Shown in pieces: positions 17,662 to 26,537 of a DNA stretch of 64,000 nucleotides (its first letter is position 1; each line of letters begins with the position of its first letter). The stretch covers positions 868,001 to 932,000 of the forward strand of contig CAVRIV010000008.1 in assembly GCA_963721335.1 (NCBI GenBank), given 5' to 3'. The notes under the pieces are model-generated. The model made no database searches and was not told the origin of the DNA. It worked only from the letters and a program-made list of their open reading frames with translations. The DNA is from CAVXDY01 sp963721335 (GTDB lineage: Bacteria; Actinomycetota; Thermoleophilia; Miltoncostaeales; Miltoncostaeaceae). The position numbers and the translations under genes were made by a program.

Positions 17662-17689
17662 GGGGTGCGCGGCGATGGTAGCGCACCCC
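17662..17689 (-). terminator. GC-rich stem-loop between trpA and cspA
   Basis: Perfect 9-bp stem GGGGTGCGC (17662-17670) and GCGCACCCC (17681-17689) with a 10-nt loop. It lies 14 bp past the trpA stop in the direction of trp transcription. There is no T-run, so it is a possible terminator of the trp operon typical of high-GC actinobacteria, or a leader hairpin of cspA. Direct evidence is only the symmetry and position. Confidence 0.5.
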
Positions 17690-17703
17690 GGGGCCGGCGC
17701 AGG

Positions 17704-18513
17704 TCACTCATGTGAGTGCGCTCGACCGCCCAGGGCGGCAACTGCGTCGGCGGCGAAGCCCTCGATGGCCTCGGTGGCGGCGGCGGGGCTCGGGGCCTCT
17801 CCGATCATCCGGATGAGCTGGCTCGCCACGACCACCCCGTCGCAGATCGCCCCGAGGGCGGCCACGTGGGCCGCCGTGCGGACGCCGAAGCCCACGGCCA
17901 GGGGCGCGTCGATGCGCTCGCGGGCGCGGGCCAGGAACCCGCGCAGCTCGTCGTCCACCACCACCTCGCCCCCCGTGACCCCGGTCAGGGCCACGCAGTA
18001 GACGAACCCCTCCGCGTGCCGCCCGATGGCCGCGAGGCGCGCGTCGTCGGTCGTCGGCGCCGCCAGCGGGATGACGGCGACGCCGGCCCGGCGCGCGTGC
18101 TCACGGACGTCGTCCCCCTCGTCGACGGGCAGGTCCGGCACGATCACGCCCGCCACGCCGGCCCGCGCGGCGCGCTCCATGAACGAGCGCGGCCCGCGTG
18201 CCAGGACCACGTTGAGATAGGTCATCAGCACCACCGGAGGCCCGTCCCGAAGCCCCTCCGCGACGGCGATGACGTCGTCGGGCCGGGTTCCGCCCTCCAG
18301 GGCCTGCTGGCCCGCCGCCTGGATGGTGGGGCCGTCGGCGAGGGGGTCCGAGAACGGGATCCCCAGCTCGATCAGGTCGGCGTGGCGCCCGAGGGCGGCG
18401 GCGTGCTCGGCGGAGGCCGCCAGGTCGGGGTACCCGCCCATCACGTAGGGGATGAAGAGCGGCCGGCCGGCCTCGCTGAAGGCCGCCCGGATCCGCTCGG
18501 GCCCGTCAGCCAT
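17704..18513 (-). CDS. trpA: Tryptophan synthase alpha chain
   Basis: 269 residues with the TrpA hallmarks LIELGIPFSDPLADGPTIQ (catalytic Glu and Asp region), VIVPDLPVDEGDDV, and TGVTGGEV near the phosphate-binding loop. It cleaves indole-3-glycerol phosphate to indole, which is channelled to TrpB. It overlaps trpB by 8 bp. It is the last gene of the histidine kinase-trpF-trpB-trpA run. Confidence 0.96.
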   Translation of the reverse strand: MADGPERIRAAFSEAGRPLFIPYVMGGYPDLAASAEHAAALGRHADLIELGIPFSDPLADGPTIQAAGQQALEGGTRPDDVIAVAEGLRDGPPVVLMTYLNVVLARGPRSFMERAARAGVAGVIVPDLPVDEGDDVREHARRAGVAVIPLAAPTTDDARLAAIGRHAEGFVYCVALTGVTGGEVVVDDELRGFLARARERIDAPLAVGFGVRTAAHVAALGAICDGVVVASQLIRMIGEAPSPAAATEAIEGFAADAVAALGGRAHSHE

Positions 18514-19714
18514 CGAGGCCGAGCGCCCGCCCGACCGTGTCCACGTCCTTGTCGCCGCGCCCCGACAGGCACACCAGCACCGGCCCTGCGGCGCCGAGGG
18601 CGGCCGCCTCGCGCGCGACCAGCGCCAGGGCGTGCGAGCTCTCGAGGGCCGGGATGATCCCCTCCGAGCGCGTGCACGCCTGGAACGCCGTGAGCGCCTC
18701 GGCGTCGGTGGCGCTCTCGTAGCGCACCCGCCCGGAATCGCGGAGGAAGCTGTGCTCGGGCCCGACCCCGGGATAGTCGAGGCCGGCTGAGATCGAGTGC
18801 GGCTCGGTGACCTGGCCGTCGGGGTCCTGCAGCAGGTAGGAGAAGCTGCCGTGGAGGACCCCGGGGTGACCCTGTCCCAGCGACGCGCCGTGGCGGCCGC
18901 TCTCGATGCCCTCGCCGCCGGCCTCCACGCCCACCAGGGCCACCTGCGCGTCGTCGAGGAAGGCGCGGAAGATCCCGATGGCGTTCGAGCCCCCGCCCAC
19001 GCAGGCCACCACGCTCGCGGGGAGCGCCCCCTCCTCGGCCAGCATCTGCTCGCGGGCCTCGTCGCCGATCACCGACTGGAGCTGGGCCACGATCTCGGGG
19101 TACGGCGCCGGTCCCGCGGCCGAGCCGATGACGTAGTGGGTGTCGCGCACGTTGGTCACCCAGTCGCGGATCGCCTCGTTGAGCGCGTCCTTGAGCGTGC
19201 CGGCCCCGGAGTCCACCGGCCGCACCTCGGCGCCCAGCATCCGCATCCGCACCACGTTGAGGTGCTGGCGGGCCATGTCCACGCGCCCCATGTAGACGCA
19301 GCACTCCAGCCCCATCAGGGCCGCCGCCGTGGCGGTGGCCACGCCGTGCTGGCCGGCGCCGGTCTCCGCGATGATCCGCCCCTTGCCCATCCTGGAGGCG
19401 AGCAGGACCTGCCCCAGGGCGTTGTTGATCTTGTGGGCGCCGGTGTGGCACAGGTCCTCGCGCTTGAGGTAGAGGCACGGCAGCGCGTAGAGGCGCTCCA
19501 GGCCGCGGGCCCGGTAGAGCGGGGTCGGCCGCCCGACGAAGTGCTCGAGCAGGCCCTGCAGCTCGGCCTGGAAGGCCACGTCGTCGCGGTGGGCCAGATA
19601 GGCCGCCGAGAGCTCGTCCAGCGCCCCGATGACGGTCTCGGGAACGTACCGGCCTCCGAAGAGGCCGAAGCGGGATCGCAGCTCGCCGTCGGGTGCCGGG
19701 GTCGGGGTCCTCAC
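18506..19714 (-). CDS. trpB: Tryptophan synthase beta chain
   Basis: 402 residues, normal length. The PLP lysine is in HTGAHKINNALGQ; the phosphate loop is CVGGGSNAIGIF; and GRFGGRYVPE has the equivalent FGLFGGRYVPETV at the N-terminus. It joins indole and serine to make tryptophan. It starts at GTG 19714, overlapping the trpF stop by 4 nt. Confidence 0.97.
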   Translation of the reverse strand: MRTPTPAPDGELRSRFGLFGGRYVPETVIGALDELSAAYLAHRDDVAFQAELQGLLEHFVGRPTPLYRARGLERLYALPCLYLKREDLCHTGAHKINNALGQVLLASRMGKGRIIAETGAGQHGVATATAAALMGLECCVYMGRVDMARQHLNVVRMRMLGAEVRPVDSGAGTLKDALNEAIRDWVTNVRDTHYVIGSAAGPAPYPEIVAQLQSVIGDEAREQMLAEEGALPASVVACVGGGSNAIGIFRAFLDDAQVALVGVEAGGEGIESGRHGASLGQGHPGVLHGSFSYLLQDPDGQVTEPHSISAGLDYPGVGPEHSFLRDSGRVRYESATDAEALTAFQACTRSEGIIPALESSHALALVAREAAALGAAGPVLVCLSGRGDKDVDTVGRALGLDG

Positions 19715-20358
19715 CCCCGCAGGCTACCCGCCGCCGCGACTGCGGAGACGAAGGCGCGCACGCGCTCCGGATCCTTGCGCCCCGGTGCCCGCTCCACCCC
19801 GCTCGACACGTCCACCATCACGGGGCGCATGCGGACCAGTGCCTCGGCGACGTTCTCGGGCCGCAGCCCCCCGGCCACGGCGAAGGGGCGCCCGAGCGCC
19901 GCGCCGTCGAGCAGCGACCAGTCGAACGCGACCCCCGTGCCGCCGTTCTTGCCGGGCACGGCGGCGTCGAGCATCACCAGGTCCGCCGTGCTCCCGCGCG
20001 CCCGGTCCAGGGCGGCCGGGCCGTCCATGCGGACCCCCTGGATGACCGGGAGGCCCGAGGCCCCCCGCGCCGCGTCCGGATCCATCGCGCCGTGGATCTG
20101 GAGATGGGTGAGGCCGATGGCGAGGGCCGCGGCGGCCATCTCGGCCGGCGTGGCGTCCACGAACACCCCCACCCGCGCGACCGTGCGGGGCACGCCGGCC
20201 AGCACCCCCGCGGCCGTCGCCACGTCCACGCGGCGCGGACTGCCCGCCGCCAGCACCACCCCGACGCCCCAGACGCCCAGCGCGGCGCAGGCCTCGGCCT
20301 CGGCGGCGACCGTCAGGCCGCACACCTTGACCCCGGGGACGGGGCCCTCAGGCCACAT
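19711..20358 (-). CDS. trpF: Phosphoribosylanthranilate isomerase
   Basis: 215 residues. The catalytic Cys is in VKVCGLT and the catalytic Asp in MLDAAVPGKNGGTG; the phosphate-binding loops AVAGGLRPENV and VDVSSGVE are present. It performs the Amadori rearrangement in tryptophan synthesis. The start overlaps the end of the histidine-kinase gene by 11 bp, so it is probably translated by coupling to it. trpC, the usual partner, is not in the window. Confidence 0.94.
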   Translation of the reverse strand: MWPEGPVPGVKVCGLTVAAEAEACAALGVWGVGVVLAAGSPRRVDVATAAGVLAGVPRTVARVGVFVDATPAEMAAAALAIGLTHLQIHGAMDPDAARGASGLPVIQGVRMDGPAALDRARGSTADLVMLDAAVPGKNGGTGVAFDWSLLDGAALGRPFAVAGGLRPENVAEALVRMRPVMVDVSSGVERAPGRKDPERVRAFVSAVAAAGSLRG

Positions 20359-21574
20359 CCACCGGCACCTCGGGAACCGGGCCCTTCCAGCGCGGCAGGA
20401 ACACGGTCACGACGGTCCCGATTCCGGGCGCGCTCGCGATGTGGAAGGTCCCCCCCAGGATCTGGGCGCGATCCTGCATGCCGTGCAGGCCGAAGCGCGC
20501 CAGGGGCATCCCGGGCCGGCGGCGCTGAACGGTGGCCGGGTCGAAGCCGGCGCCGTCGTCGGTCACCCCCAGGGTGACGCCCCCCTCGTCCTCCACGACC
20601 CGCACGTTCACCTGCGTCGCGTGGCCGTGGCGCTCGGCGTTGGTGAGGGTCTCCTGGAGGATCCGGTAGAGGGTGATCCGCTGGGTGATGGAGACGCCGT
20701 TCACCGCGAACTCGCCCTCGAAGACCGCCTCCACCCGGCAGTCCGTGCGCGCCTCGAAGGCCACGATCGCATCCTGGAGGATCTCGGTGAGCCGGCGGTC
20801 CTCGAACTGGGCCGGGCGCAGGTGGCCGATCAGCTCGCGCATCTCGTGCAGGGCCCCGCCGACGGTCTCGTAGATGCGGCCCAGCGACGTGCGCAGCGAC
20901 TCCGGCGGCGGCTTGCCCTGCTCCTCGGCGTCGGCGAGATCGGCCTCCAGCAGCTGCACCTCGAGCATGGCCACCGAGAGCTGCTGGGTCGGCCCGTCGT
21001 GGATGTCGAGGCCCATCCTCCCCAGCATCCGCTCGTCGGTCGCCAGGATCTGGGCCATCGCCCGCTCCAGGTTGGCGCGCATGCGCACCGCATCGAGGAG
21101 CACCCCGATGCGGCCGGCGGCCACGCGCGCCGCGTGACGGCGAAGCGGGTCGGCCGCCGGAGGCGCGTCGCCGGCCAGGAGCAGCACCCCGCCCGGGGCC
21201 TCGCCCACGCTCACGGGCAGGGCGAGGCCCGCGGGCGCCCCCAGGGACGCCAGCTCGGCTCCGAGCGCCCCCTGGCCGCCCGGCGCGACCTCCCGCTCGT
21301 CTCCGGAGACCCCGAGCTCCGCCACGGCGGTGCCGAGGCGCCGCGCATCCTCCTCCGAGAGCCCGGCCCAGGCCACCGCGCGGCCCGCGGGATCGTCGGG
21401 AACGGCGGTCCAGACGATGCCCAGGCGCGCCTGCGCGGCCGCCCGGGCCGCATCCACCAAATCCTCCACCGCGGCGTCTCCGCGCGACACACGGGCGTCG
21501 CAGGAAGTGACCGAGACGAGGCCCGAGACCCCCTCATCTTGCTCCGAACCTGCAGTCTCAGGCGTTGAAGCCAT
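20348..21574 (-). CDS. GAF-domain sensor histidine kinase (NarL/DesK type)
   Basis: 408 residues, cytosolic. A GAF-like sensor spans about 25-170. The HisKA_3 dimerisation domain has the phospho-His 192 in GLDIHDGPTQQLS. The HATPase has QETLTNAERHGHA (N box), VTDDGAGFDP and RFGLHGMQDRAQILGG. Such kinases pair with LuxR/NarL regulators; one is encoded divergently 650 bp away, plus a receiver-only protein directly opposite. The 3' end overlaps trpF by 11 bp, which places this kinase at the head of the trp gene run. Confidence 0.9.
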   Translation of the reverse strand: MASTPETAGSEQDEGVSGLVSVTSCDARVSRGDAAVEDLVDAARAAAQARLGIVWTAVPDDPAGRAVAWAGLSEEDARRLGTAVAELGVSGDEREVAPGGQGALGAELASLGAPAGLALPVSVGEAPGGVLLLAGDAPPAADPLRRHAARVAAGRIGVLLDAVRMRANLERAMAQILATDERMLGRMGLDIHDGPTQQLSVAMLEVQLLEADLADAEEQGKPPPESLRTSLGRIYETVGGALHEMRELIGHLRPAQFEDRRLTEILQDAIVAFEARTDCRVEAVFEGEFAVNGVSITQRITLYRILQETLTNAERHGHATQVNVRVVEDEGGVTLGVTDDGAGFDPATVQRRRPGMPLARFGLHGMQDRAQILGGTFHIASAPGIGTVVTVFLPRWKGPVPEVPVDVA

Positions 21575-21750
21575 GAATTTGGTCCCCCGATCGAGGCGTG
21601 GGCTCGCGGAAAACTCGCCTATACCTCTCGATGGTCCGAACTACCAAGGCGTCTAGGCAATCGGACCGAAATCAGAGCGTAGGGTTGTTCCTGCGAGACC
21701 CATCAGTCTGCGCGTAAGACGTCATCGGTGGACGAGGAGGGATCTACTCG
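21575..21750. promoter_or_regulatory. Divergent promoter region, histidine kinase / response regulators
   Basis: 176 bp between the divergent kinase (start 21574) and receiver gene (start 21751). It is clearly less GC-rich than its surroundings (for example AATTTGG, AAAACTCGCC and AAATCAGAG). It must carry promoters in both directions. No exact inverted repeat long enough to call an operator was found by eye. Confidence 0.45.
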
Positions 21751-22128
21751 GTGGTGCGTGTGCTCTTGGCCGATGATAACGACCGCTTCAGGGGAATCCT
21801 GCGGCGTCTCCTCGAGCGCGACCCCGACATCGTGGTGGTCGCCGAGGCGGGCGACGGCGCCGAGGCCCTCGACCTCGCCGAGGAGGTCGCGCCGGACGTC
21901 GTCCTGATGGACGTCTCGATGCCGGGACTCGACGGCCTCGAGGCCACGTACGAGCTCAAGGCCCGCCTCCCCGACGTCACAGTGTTGATGCTCTCGGTCG
22001 GTGACAAGGAGCAGGAGATCGCTGCAGGCCTGGCCGGCGGCGCGTCGGAGTATCTCGTCAAGGGCGGCCCCGCCAGCGAGATCGTCAACGCCATCAAGCG
22101 CTACGGCCCGGTCCCGGGTCCCGCCTAG
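21751..22128 (+). CDS. Receiver-only response regulator
   Basis: 125 residues: a stand-alone REC domain with acidic pocket DD in LLADDNDRF, phospho-acceptor Asp54 in VVLMDVSMPG, the Ser/Thr in MLSVGD and Lys in YLVKGG. There is no output domain. It starts at GTG 21751 (or GTG 21754), after a GAGGAGG ribosome site. It could act as a phosphate sink or bind a partner; the adjacent kinase and LuxR regulator make a branched phosphorelay plausible. Confidence 0.88.
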   Translation: MVRVLLADDNDRFRGILRRLLERDPDIVVVAEAGDGAEALDLAEEVAPDVVLMDVSMPGLDGLEATYELKARLPDVTVLMLSVGDKEQEIAAGLAGGASEYLVKGGPASEIVNAIKRYGPVPGPA

Positions 22129-22226
22129 AACGTCCCGCCCCGGGGCTCGCCCGGTTGGTCGATGGACAGCCAGCCGATAGGCTGGCCACCGGCCCGGCGC
22201 TTAAGTCCACCGTGAGGACCGCCGAT

Positions 22227-22910
22227 ATGCCGAACATGACCACGAAAACCGTGCCCGAGCCCCTCTCGCCGACCAAGTCCCCCCTCCGGGTCGCCATCGC
22301 AGACGACCACCGCCTCATGCTCGACGGCATCAAGCGTGCCCTCGAGACGGCCCCGGACATCAAGGTGGTGGGCGAGGCGATGAGCGGCGAGGAGATGCTC
22401 ACGCTGGTGCCGCGCGTGCGGCCCGACGTGGTGATCCTCGACCTGCGCATGCCGAAGGGCGACGGGCTGACCACGCTCGCGCAGCTGCGCAAGGACTATC
22501 CCGACCTCAAGGTCATCATCCTCTCGATGTTCGAGGACTCCGAGCACATCGACCAGGCCCTGCACCAGGGCGCGTCGGGCTACGTGGTCAAGTCGATCAA
22601 CCCCCTGGACCTCCCCTCGACCGTGCGCCAGGTCGTGGAGGGCACGGTCTACCACCCGCGCGGCCGCGCCGGCGAGGGCGGCGGAGCGGTGGGCGGATCG
22701 GGCGGCGGCCACCCCGGCGGCCTGACCGACCGCGAGCTCTCCATCCTGCGCCTCGTGGCAGAGGGCCTGTCGAACCTCGACATCGCCAGCAAGCTCTACG
22801 TCACCGAGCAGACGGTGAAGTTCCACCTGTCGAACATCTACCGCAAGCTCGGCGTGGGGAACCGCACCGAGGCGACGCGGTACGCGTACCGCAACGGGCT
22901 GATCGAGTAG
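22227..22910 (+). CDS. NarL/LuxR-family response regulator
   Basis: 227 residues. REC domain with Asp72 in VVILDLRMPKGDG; a glycine-rich linker (GEGGGAVGGSGGGHPGG); then the LuxR helix-turn-helix LTDRELSILRLVAEGLSNLDIA with TVKFHLSNIYRKLGV. Start ATG 22227 is chosen because GTGAGGA is at suitable distance. It is the likely transcriptional output of the nearby HisKA_3 kinase. Whether it controls the trp run is unknown. Confidence 0.9.
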   Translation: MPNMTTKTVPEPLSPTKSPLRVAIADDHRLMLDGIKRALETAPDIKVVGEAMSGEEMLTLVPRVRPDVVILDLRMPKGDGLTTLAQLRKDYPDLKVIILSMFEDSEHIDQALHQGASGYVVKSINPLDLPSTVRQVVEGTVYHPRGRAGEGGGAVGGSGGGHPGGLTDRELSILRLVAEGLSNLDIASKLYVTEQTVKFHLSNIYRKLGVGNRTEATRYAYRNGLIE

Positions 22911-23018
22911 ACCCCGGGCTCGGGCCCGTCCGGCGCTACGCCGGTGCCCACCCGTGTGCGACAATCGGCCGCGTGAACGCGATCTCAAAGATCGATGTCC
23001 CCGAGGCGCGGACGGACG

Positions 23019-24026
23019 ATGGCGAACCTGCCGAAGATCCGCCGCAGCCAAGGGCGGGACGAGGGGCAGAACGGGCAGGCGGCTGACCGCCTCCGGCCGG
23101 ACGTCCAGCGCCTCGAGGCGTTCGGGCTCACCTGGCTGAACATCGAGTCCCCGACCGAGATCGAGACGGCCTGGCTGGCCGAGCACTACGAGTTCCACCC
23201 GCTGGACCTGGAGGACGTGCTCTCGCGCCGGCGCCAGCGCGCCAAGATCGACGAGTACCCGAACTACGTCTTCGTGGTGCTCCACTTCCCGCGCTTCGAC
23301 AAGCGCACGGGGCGTCTCCAGGCCGCCGAGCTGAACGTGTTCGTGGCCGAGAACCTCGTGATCACGCTGCCCAACGAGCCGCTCAAGCCCCTCAGCGGCC
23401 TCTGGTCGCGCTGCGAGAAGAGCGCGACCGAGCGCGAGCGGCACATGAGCAAGGGCTCGGGCTACCTGCTCTACGAGATCGTTGACACGATGTACGACTA
23501 CTGCTTCCCGATCCTCGACAAGATCGGCTTCAAGCTCGACGCGATCGAGGACGCGATCTTCGAGGGCCGCAGCCACGAGATCGTGCGCGACATCTCGAAC
23601 GTCAAGCAGGAGATCATCAACTACCGCCGCATCGTGAAGCCGCAGCGGCCGACGCTGCGCCTGCTCGACCGGAGCAACCAGCGCTTCGCGCCCCAGGACC
23701 TGGAGCTCTACTTCGACGACATCGTGGACAAGAGCGAGCGCATCTGGGACCTGCTGGAGAACTACAAGGAGGTCGTGGAGGCGCTCGAGGACACGAACGA
23801 GTCGGTGATCGCCCACCGTTCAACGACATCCTTCGGCTGCTGACCGTCTGTCGGCTCGTGTTCTGCCGCTCACGTTGATCGCCAGCATCTGGGGCATGAA
23901 CGTCGGGCTCCCGGGCGGCGGCGATCCTTCCACGTCGTCGACGATCGTCTTCTGGGTGATCGTGGCCGCCATGGTCGCCTTCGTGGCCGGCTGCTCGCCT
24001 TCTTCCGCCACAAGCGCTGGCTGTGA
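23019..24026 (+). CDS. corA: CorA-family divalent-metal transporter (three frameshifts)
   Basis: The long cytosolic N-terminal funnel is intact (WLAEHYEFHPLDLEDVLSR through ENYKEVVEALEDTNESVIAH). The two C-terminal helices and the pore motif GMN (in ASIWGMNVGLP) are spread over other frames. Three single-base losses are inferred: near 23817 (CACCGTTCAAC should have a further T), near 23853, and near 23990 (GGCCGGCTGC lacks a G). With these restored the gene ends HKRWL-stop at 24024-24026. Either the start 22995 or 23019 could be used; the latter gives better codon use. The clustering of three deletions in 175 bp leaves open that this copy is really broken. Confidence 0.75.
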
Positions 24027-24547
24027 CGAGCGGAGGCCCGCCCGCCCGCGGACCCGACATCATGTGGTCGCCGTGGCGGATGGACTACGTCGCGGGGGGC
24101 GAGGAGAGGGCCTCCGGGCGGCCCGCCTGCGTGTTCTGCGACCTGCCCGCGCAGCGCGACGACGCCCGTACCTACATCCTGTACCGTGGCGAGCGCGCGT
24201 TCGTGGTCATGAACCTCTACCCGTACAACAACGGGCATCTGATGATGGTCCCGTACGCGCATGAGGCCTCACTGGCCGGGCTCGACGAGCCCACCCTCAC
24301 CGAGCTGATGACGCTCGCCAAGCGTTCGCAGGCCATCCTCGAGGAGCGAATGAGACCCCAGGGCTTCAACCTCGGCGTGAACCAGGGGCGGGCCGCGGGC
24401 GCCGGGATCGCGGACCACCTCCACATGCACCTGCTGCCACGGTGGGTGGGCGACACGAACTTCATGCCGGCCCTCGGCAACGTCCGGGTGATGCCGCAGC
24501 ACCTCGACGAGACGTACCGCCTGCTCGCGGAGGGCTTCGCCGCGTGA
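24023..24547 (+). CDS. HIT-family nucleotide hydrolase/phosphorylase
   Basis: 174 residues from GTG 24023, overlapping the corA stop by 4 nt. The histidine triad is HLHMHLLPRW, and CVFCDLP supplies a metal-binding CxxC at the N-terminus. The opening MWSPWRMDYV is typical of the actinobacterial Ap4A-phosphorylase-like HIT group. Expected activity is hydrolysis or phosphorolysis of dinucleoside polyphosphates. It overlaps the downstream phosphomutase by 4 nt. Confidence 0.88.
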   Translation: MTSGGPPARGPDIMWSPWRMDYVAGGEERASGRPACVFCDLPAQRDDARTYILYRGERAFVVMNLYPYNNGHLMMVPYAHEASLAGLDEPTLTELMTLAKRSQAILEERMRPQGFNLGVNQGRAAGAGIADHLHMHLLPRWVGDTNFMPALGNVRVMPQHLDETYRLLAEGFAA

Positions 24548-25893
24548 CGATCGACCCCCGGATCTTCAAGGCCTATGACGTGCGAGGCCTCTACCCCGAG
24601 GAGGTCGACGAGGACGGCGCCGAGCGGATCGGCGCCGCCTTCATCGCGCTGACCGGCGCGAGGCGGGTCGCCGTCGGCCACGACGTGCGCCTGTCGTCCC
24701 CGTCGGTCGCCGCCCGCTTCGCCGAGGGCGCGCTCGCCGCCGGAGCCGACGTGATCGAGCTCGGGCTCTGCGCCACCGAGATGCTCTACTTCGCCGTGGC
24801 CGACGGCGGGCTCGACGGCGGCGCCTGCATCACCGCGAGCCACAATCCGCCGCAGTACACGGGCGTGAAGATGGTCACCGCCGGCGCGCTGCCGCTCTCG
24901 GGCGACGCGGGCGTCGGCGAGGTGGGCCGCATCGCCCAGGCCGGCCCGCCGCTCGCGGCCACGCCCGGCACCCGCAGCCGCGACGAGAGCCTGCTGGAGA
25001 GGTTCGTCACGGCCTGCCTCGGCTTCGTGGACCCCTCGGCCATCCACGACCTGCGGGTGGTGCTGGACGCCGCCAACGGGATGGCCGGCCTCTACCTGCC
25101 CCCGGTGCTCGAGCGGCTGTCGATCGACGCGGTCCCCTACTTCCTGGATCTCGACGGCCGCTTCCCCAATCACGAGCCCAACCCGCTCCTGCCCGAGAAC
25201 CGCGAGTTCGTCATCGGGAAGGTGCGCGAGGACGGAGCCGACCTCGGCATCGCCTGGGACGGCGACGCGGACCGCTGCTTCTTCATCGACGACACGGGCG
25301 AGTTCGTCGCGGGCGACTTCCTCACCGCGCTGCTCGCCGCCCACCTGATGAGCCGCGCGGGCCCCTCGACCATCGTCTACGACCTGCGCGCCTCCTGGGC
25401 GGTGCGCGACGCCGTGACCGCCGCGGGCGGCACCGCCGACATGTACCGCGTGGGCCACGCCTTCATCAAGACCCGCATGCGCGAGGTGGACGCGCTCTTC
25501 GCCGGCGAGGTCAGCGGGCACTACTACTTCCGCGACTTCAGCTATGCCGACAGCGGGCTCATCCCGGCGCTGCTGGTGATGGAGCTGGTCTCGACGCGCG
25601 GGGTGCCGCTGTCGGAGATGATCGCCGGGTTTCGCGAGCGGTACCACATCTCCGGCGAGATCAACTCGACGGTCGAGGACGTGGACGCCGCGCTGCGTCG
25701 CCTGCGGGAGGGCTACGCCGACGGCCGGCAGACCGAGATCGACGGGCTCTCGGTGGAGTACGAGGACTGGCACTTCAACGTGCGCCCCTCCAACACCGAG
25801 CCGCTCCTGCGCCTGAACCTCGAGTCGCTGGTCTCCGAGAGGGACATGGAGAAGAAGCGCGACGAGGTGCTCGAGGTCATCCGCTCGGGGTGA
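24544..25893 (+). CDS. manB: Phosphomannomutase/phosphoglucomutase
   Basis: 449 residues from GTG 24544. The four alpha-D-phosphohexomutase motifs are intact: catalytic Ser in TASHNPPQYTG, metal loop DGDADRC, sugar-specificity loop GEVSGHYYF and phosphate loop RPSNTEPLLRL. It interconverts 6- and 1-phosphates of mannose or glucose for cell-envelope sugars. It is tightly packed between HIT and the ABC genes with 4-nt overlaps. Confidence 0.93.
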   Translation: MTIDPRIFKAYDVRGLYPEEVDEDGAERIGAAFIALTGARRVAVGHDVRLSSPSVAARFAEGALAAGADVIELGLCATEMLYFAVADGGLDGGACITASHNPPQYTGVKMVTAGALPLSGDAGVGEVGRIAQAGPPLAATPGTRSRDESLLERFVTACLGFVDPSAIHDLRVVLDAANGMAGLYLPPVLERLSIDAVPYFLDLDGRFPNHEPNPLLPENREFVIGKVREDGADLGIAWDGDADRCFFIDDTGEFVAGDFLTALLAAHLMSRAGPSTIVYDLRASWAVRDAVTAAGGTADMYRVGHAFIKTRMREVDALFAGEVSGHYYFRDFSYADSGLIPALLVMELVSTRGVPLSEMIAGFRERYHISGEINSTVEDVDAALRRLREGYADGRQTEIDGLSVEYEDWHFNVRPSNTEPLLRLNLESLVSERDMEKKRDEVLEVIRSG

Positions 25894-26537
25894 CCGGCCC
25901 CCGGTCGGTGCACAGCGACGCGACGGCCGTGGTCGCGGCGGAGGGCATGGACGTGCGGTACCAGGGCGGCTCCGACCCGGCGGTGCGCGGGGTGGTGCTG
26001 CGGCTGGACCCCGGCGAGGGCCTGCTGCTGCGCGGCCCCGCGGGATCGGGCAAGACCAGCCTGCTGCGCGGGCTGCTGGGGCTGGTCCCCGCGGCGGGCG
26101 ACGTGCGGGTGCTGGGCGCCCCGCCCGGCGCCGCGGAGTCGCGCGGCCGGGTCGGCTACGGACCCCAGGGTGCGGGCTTCGCGACCGGCCTCACGGTGAT
26201 CGACGCCGTGCACGCCGTCGTGGCCCTGCGACGTGGCCGCGGGCGGGCCGCCCCCGCGGAGGACGCCCTCGGGCGGGCCGGGCTCGGCCTGGTGGCCGGC
26301 TGGCGCACGGCTCGCCTCGACTCGGAGGGCTGGCGGCGCCTGAGCCTGGCGATGGGCGTGGCGGGGGATCCCGAGCTCGTCGTGCTCGACGATCCCTGGC
26401 TGTTCCCCGAGACGCTGCGCGAGATCGCGACCGCCCGTGCCCGGGGCGCCGCCGTGCTCGCCGCCTCCTCCCGCCCCGGAGGGCTGGGCCCGGCCCTCGG
26501 AGGCCGGCTCGACCTGGCGGACGGGGTGGCCCGCTGA
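25890..26537 (+). CDS. Degenerate ABC transporter ATP-binding protein
   Basis: 215 residues. Walker A GPAGSGKTS and a Q-loop-like GYGPQG are intact. The signature loop is DSEGWRRLSLA instead of LSGGQ, and Walker B ends in LDDP rather than LDEP, so the catalytic Glu is replaced by Asp. No clear H-loop is visible (ASSRPGG). ATP binding looks possible but hydrolysis may be weak. It probably works with the membrane protein encoded next. Substrate unknown. Confidence 0.75.
   Translation: MTGPRSVHSDATAVVAAEGMDVRYQGGSDPAVRGVVLRLDPGEGLLLRGPAGSGKTSLLRGLLGLVPAAGDVRVLGAPPGAAESRGRVGYGPQGAGFATGLTVIDAVHAVVALRRGRGRAAPAEDALGRAGLGLVAGWRTARLDSEGWRRLSLAMGVAGDPELVVLDDPWLFPETLREIATARARGAAVLAASSRPGGLGPALGGRLDLADGVAR

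Noticed and set aside
17662..17689. The stem-loop upstream of cspA as a riboswitch
   Set aside because: A single simple hairpin without conserved loop sequence; terminator-like function for the trp run is the more economical reading.
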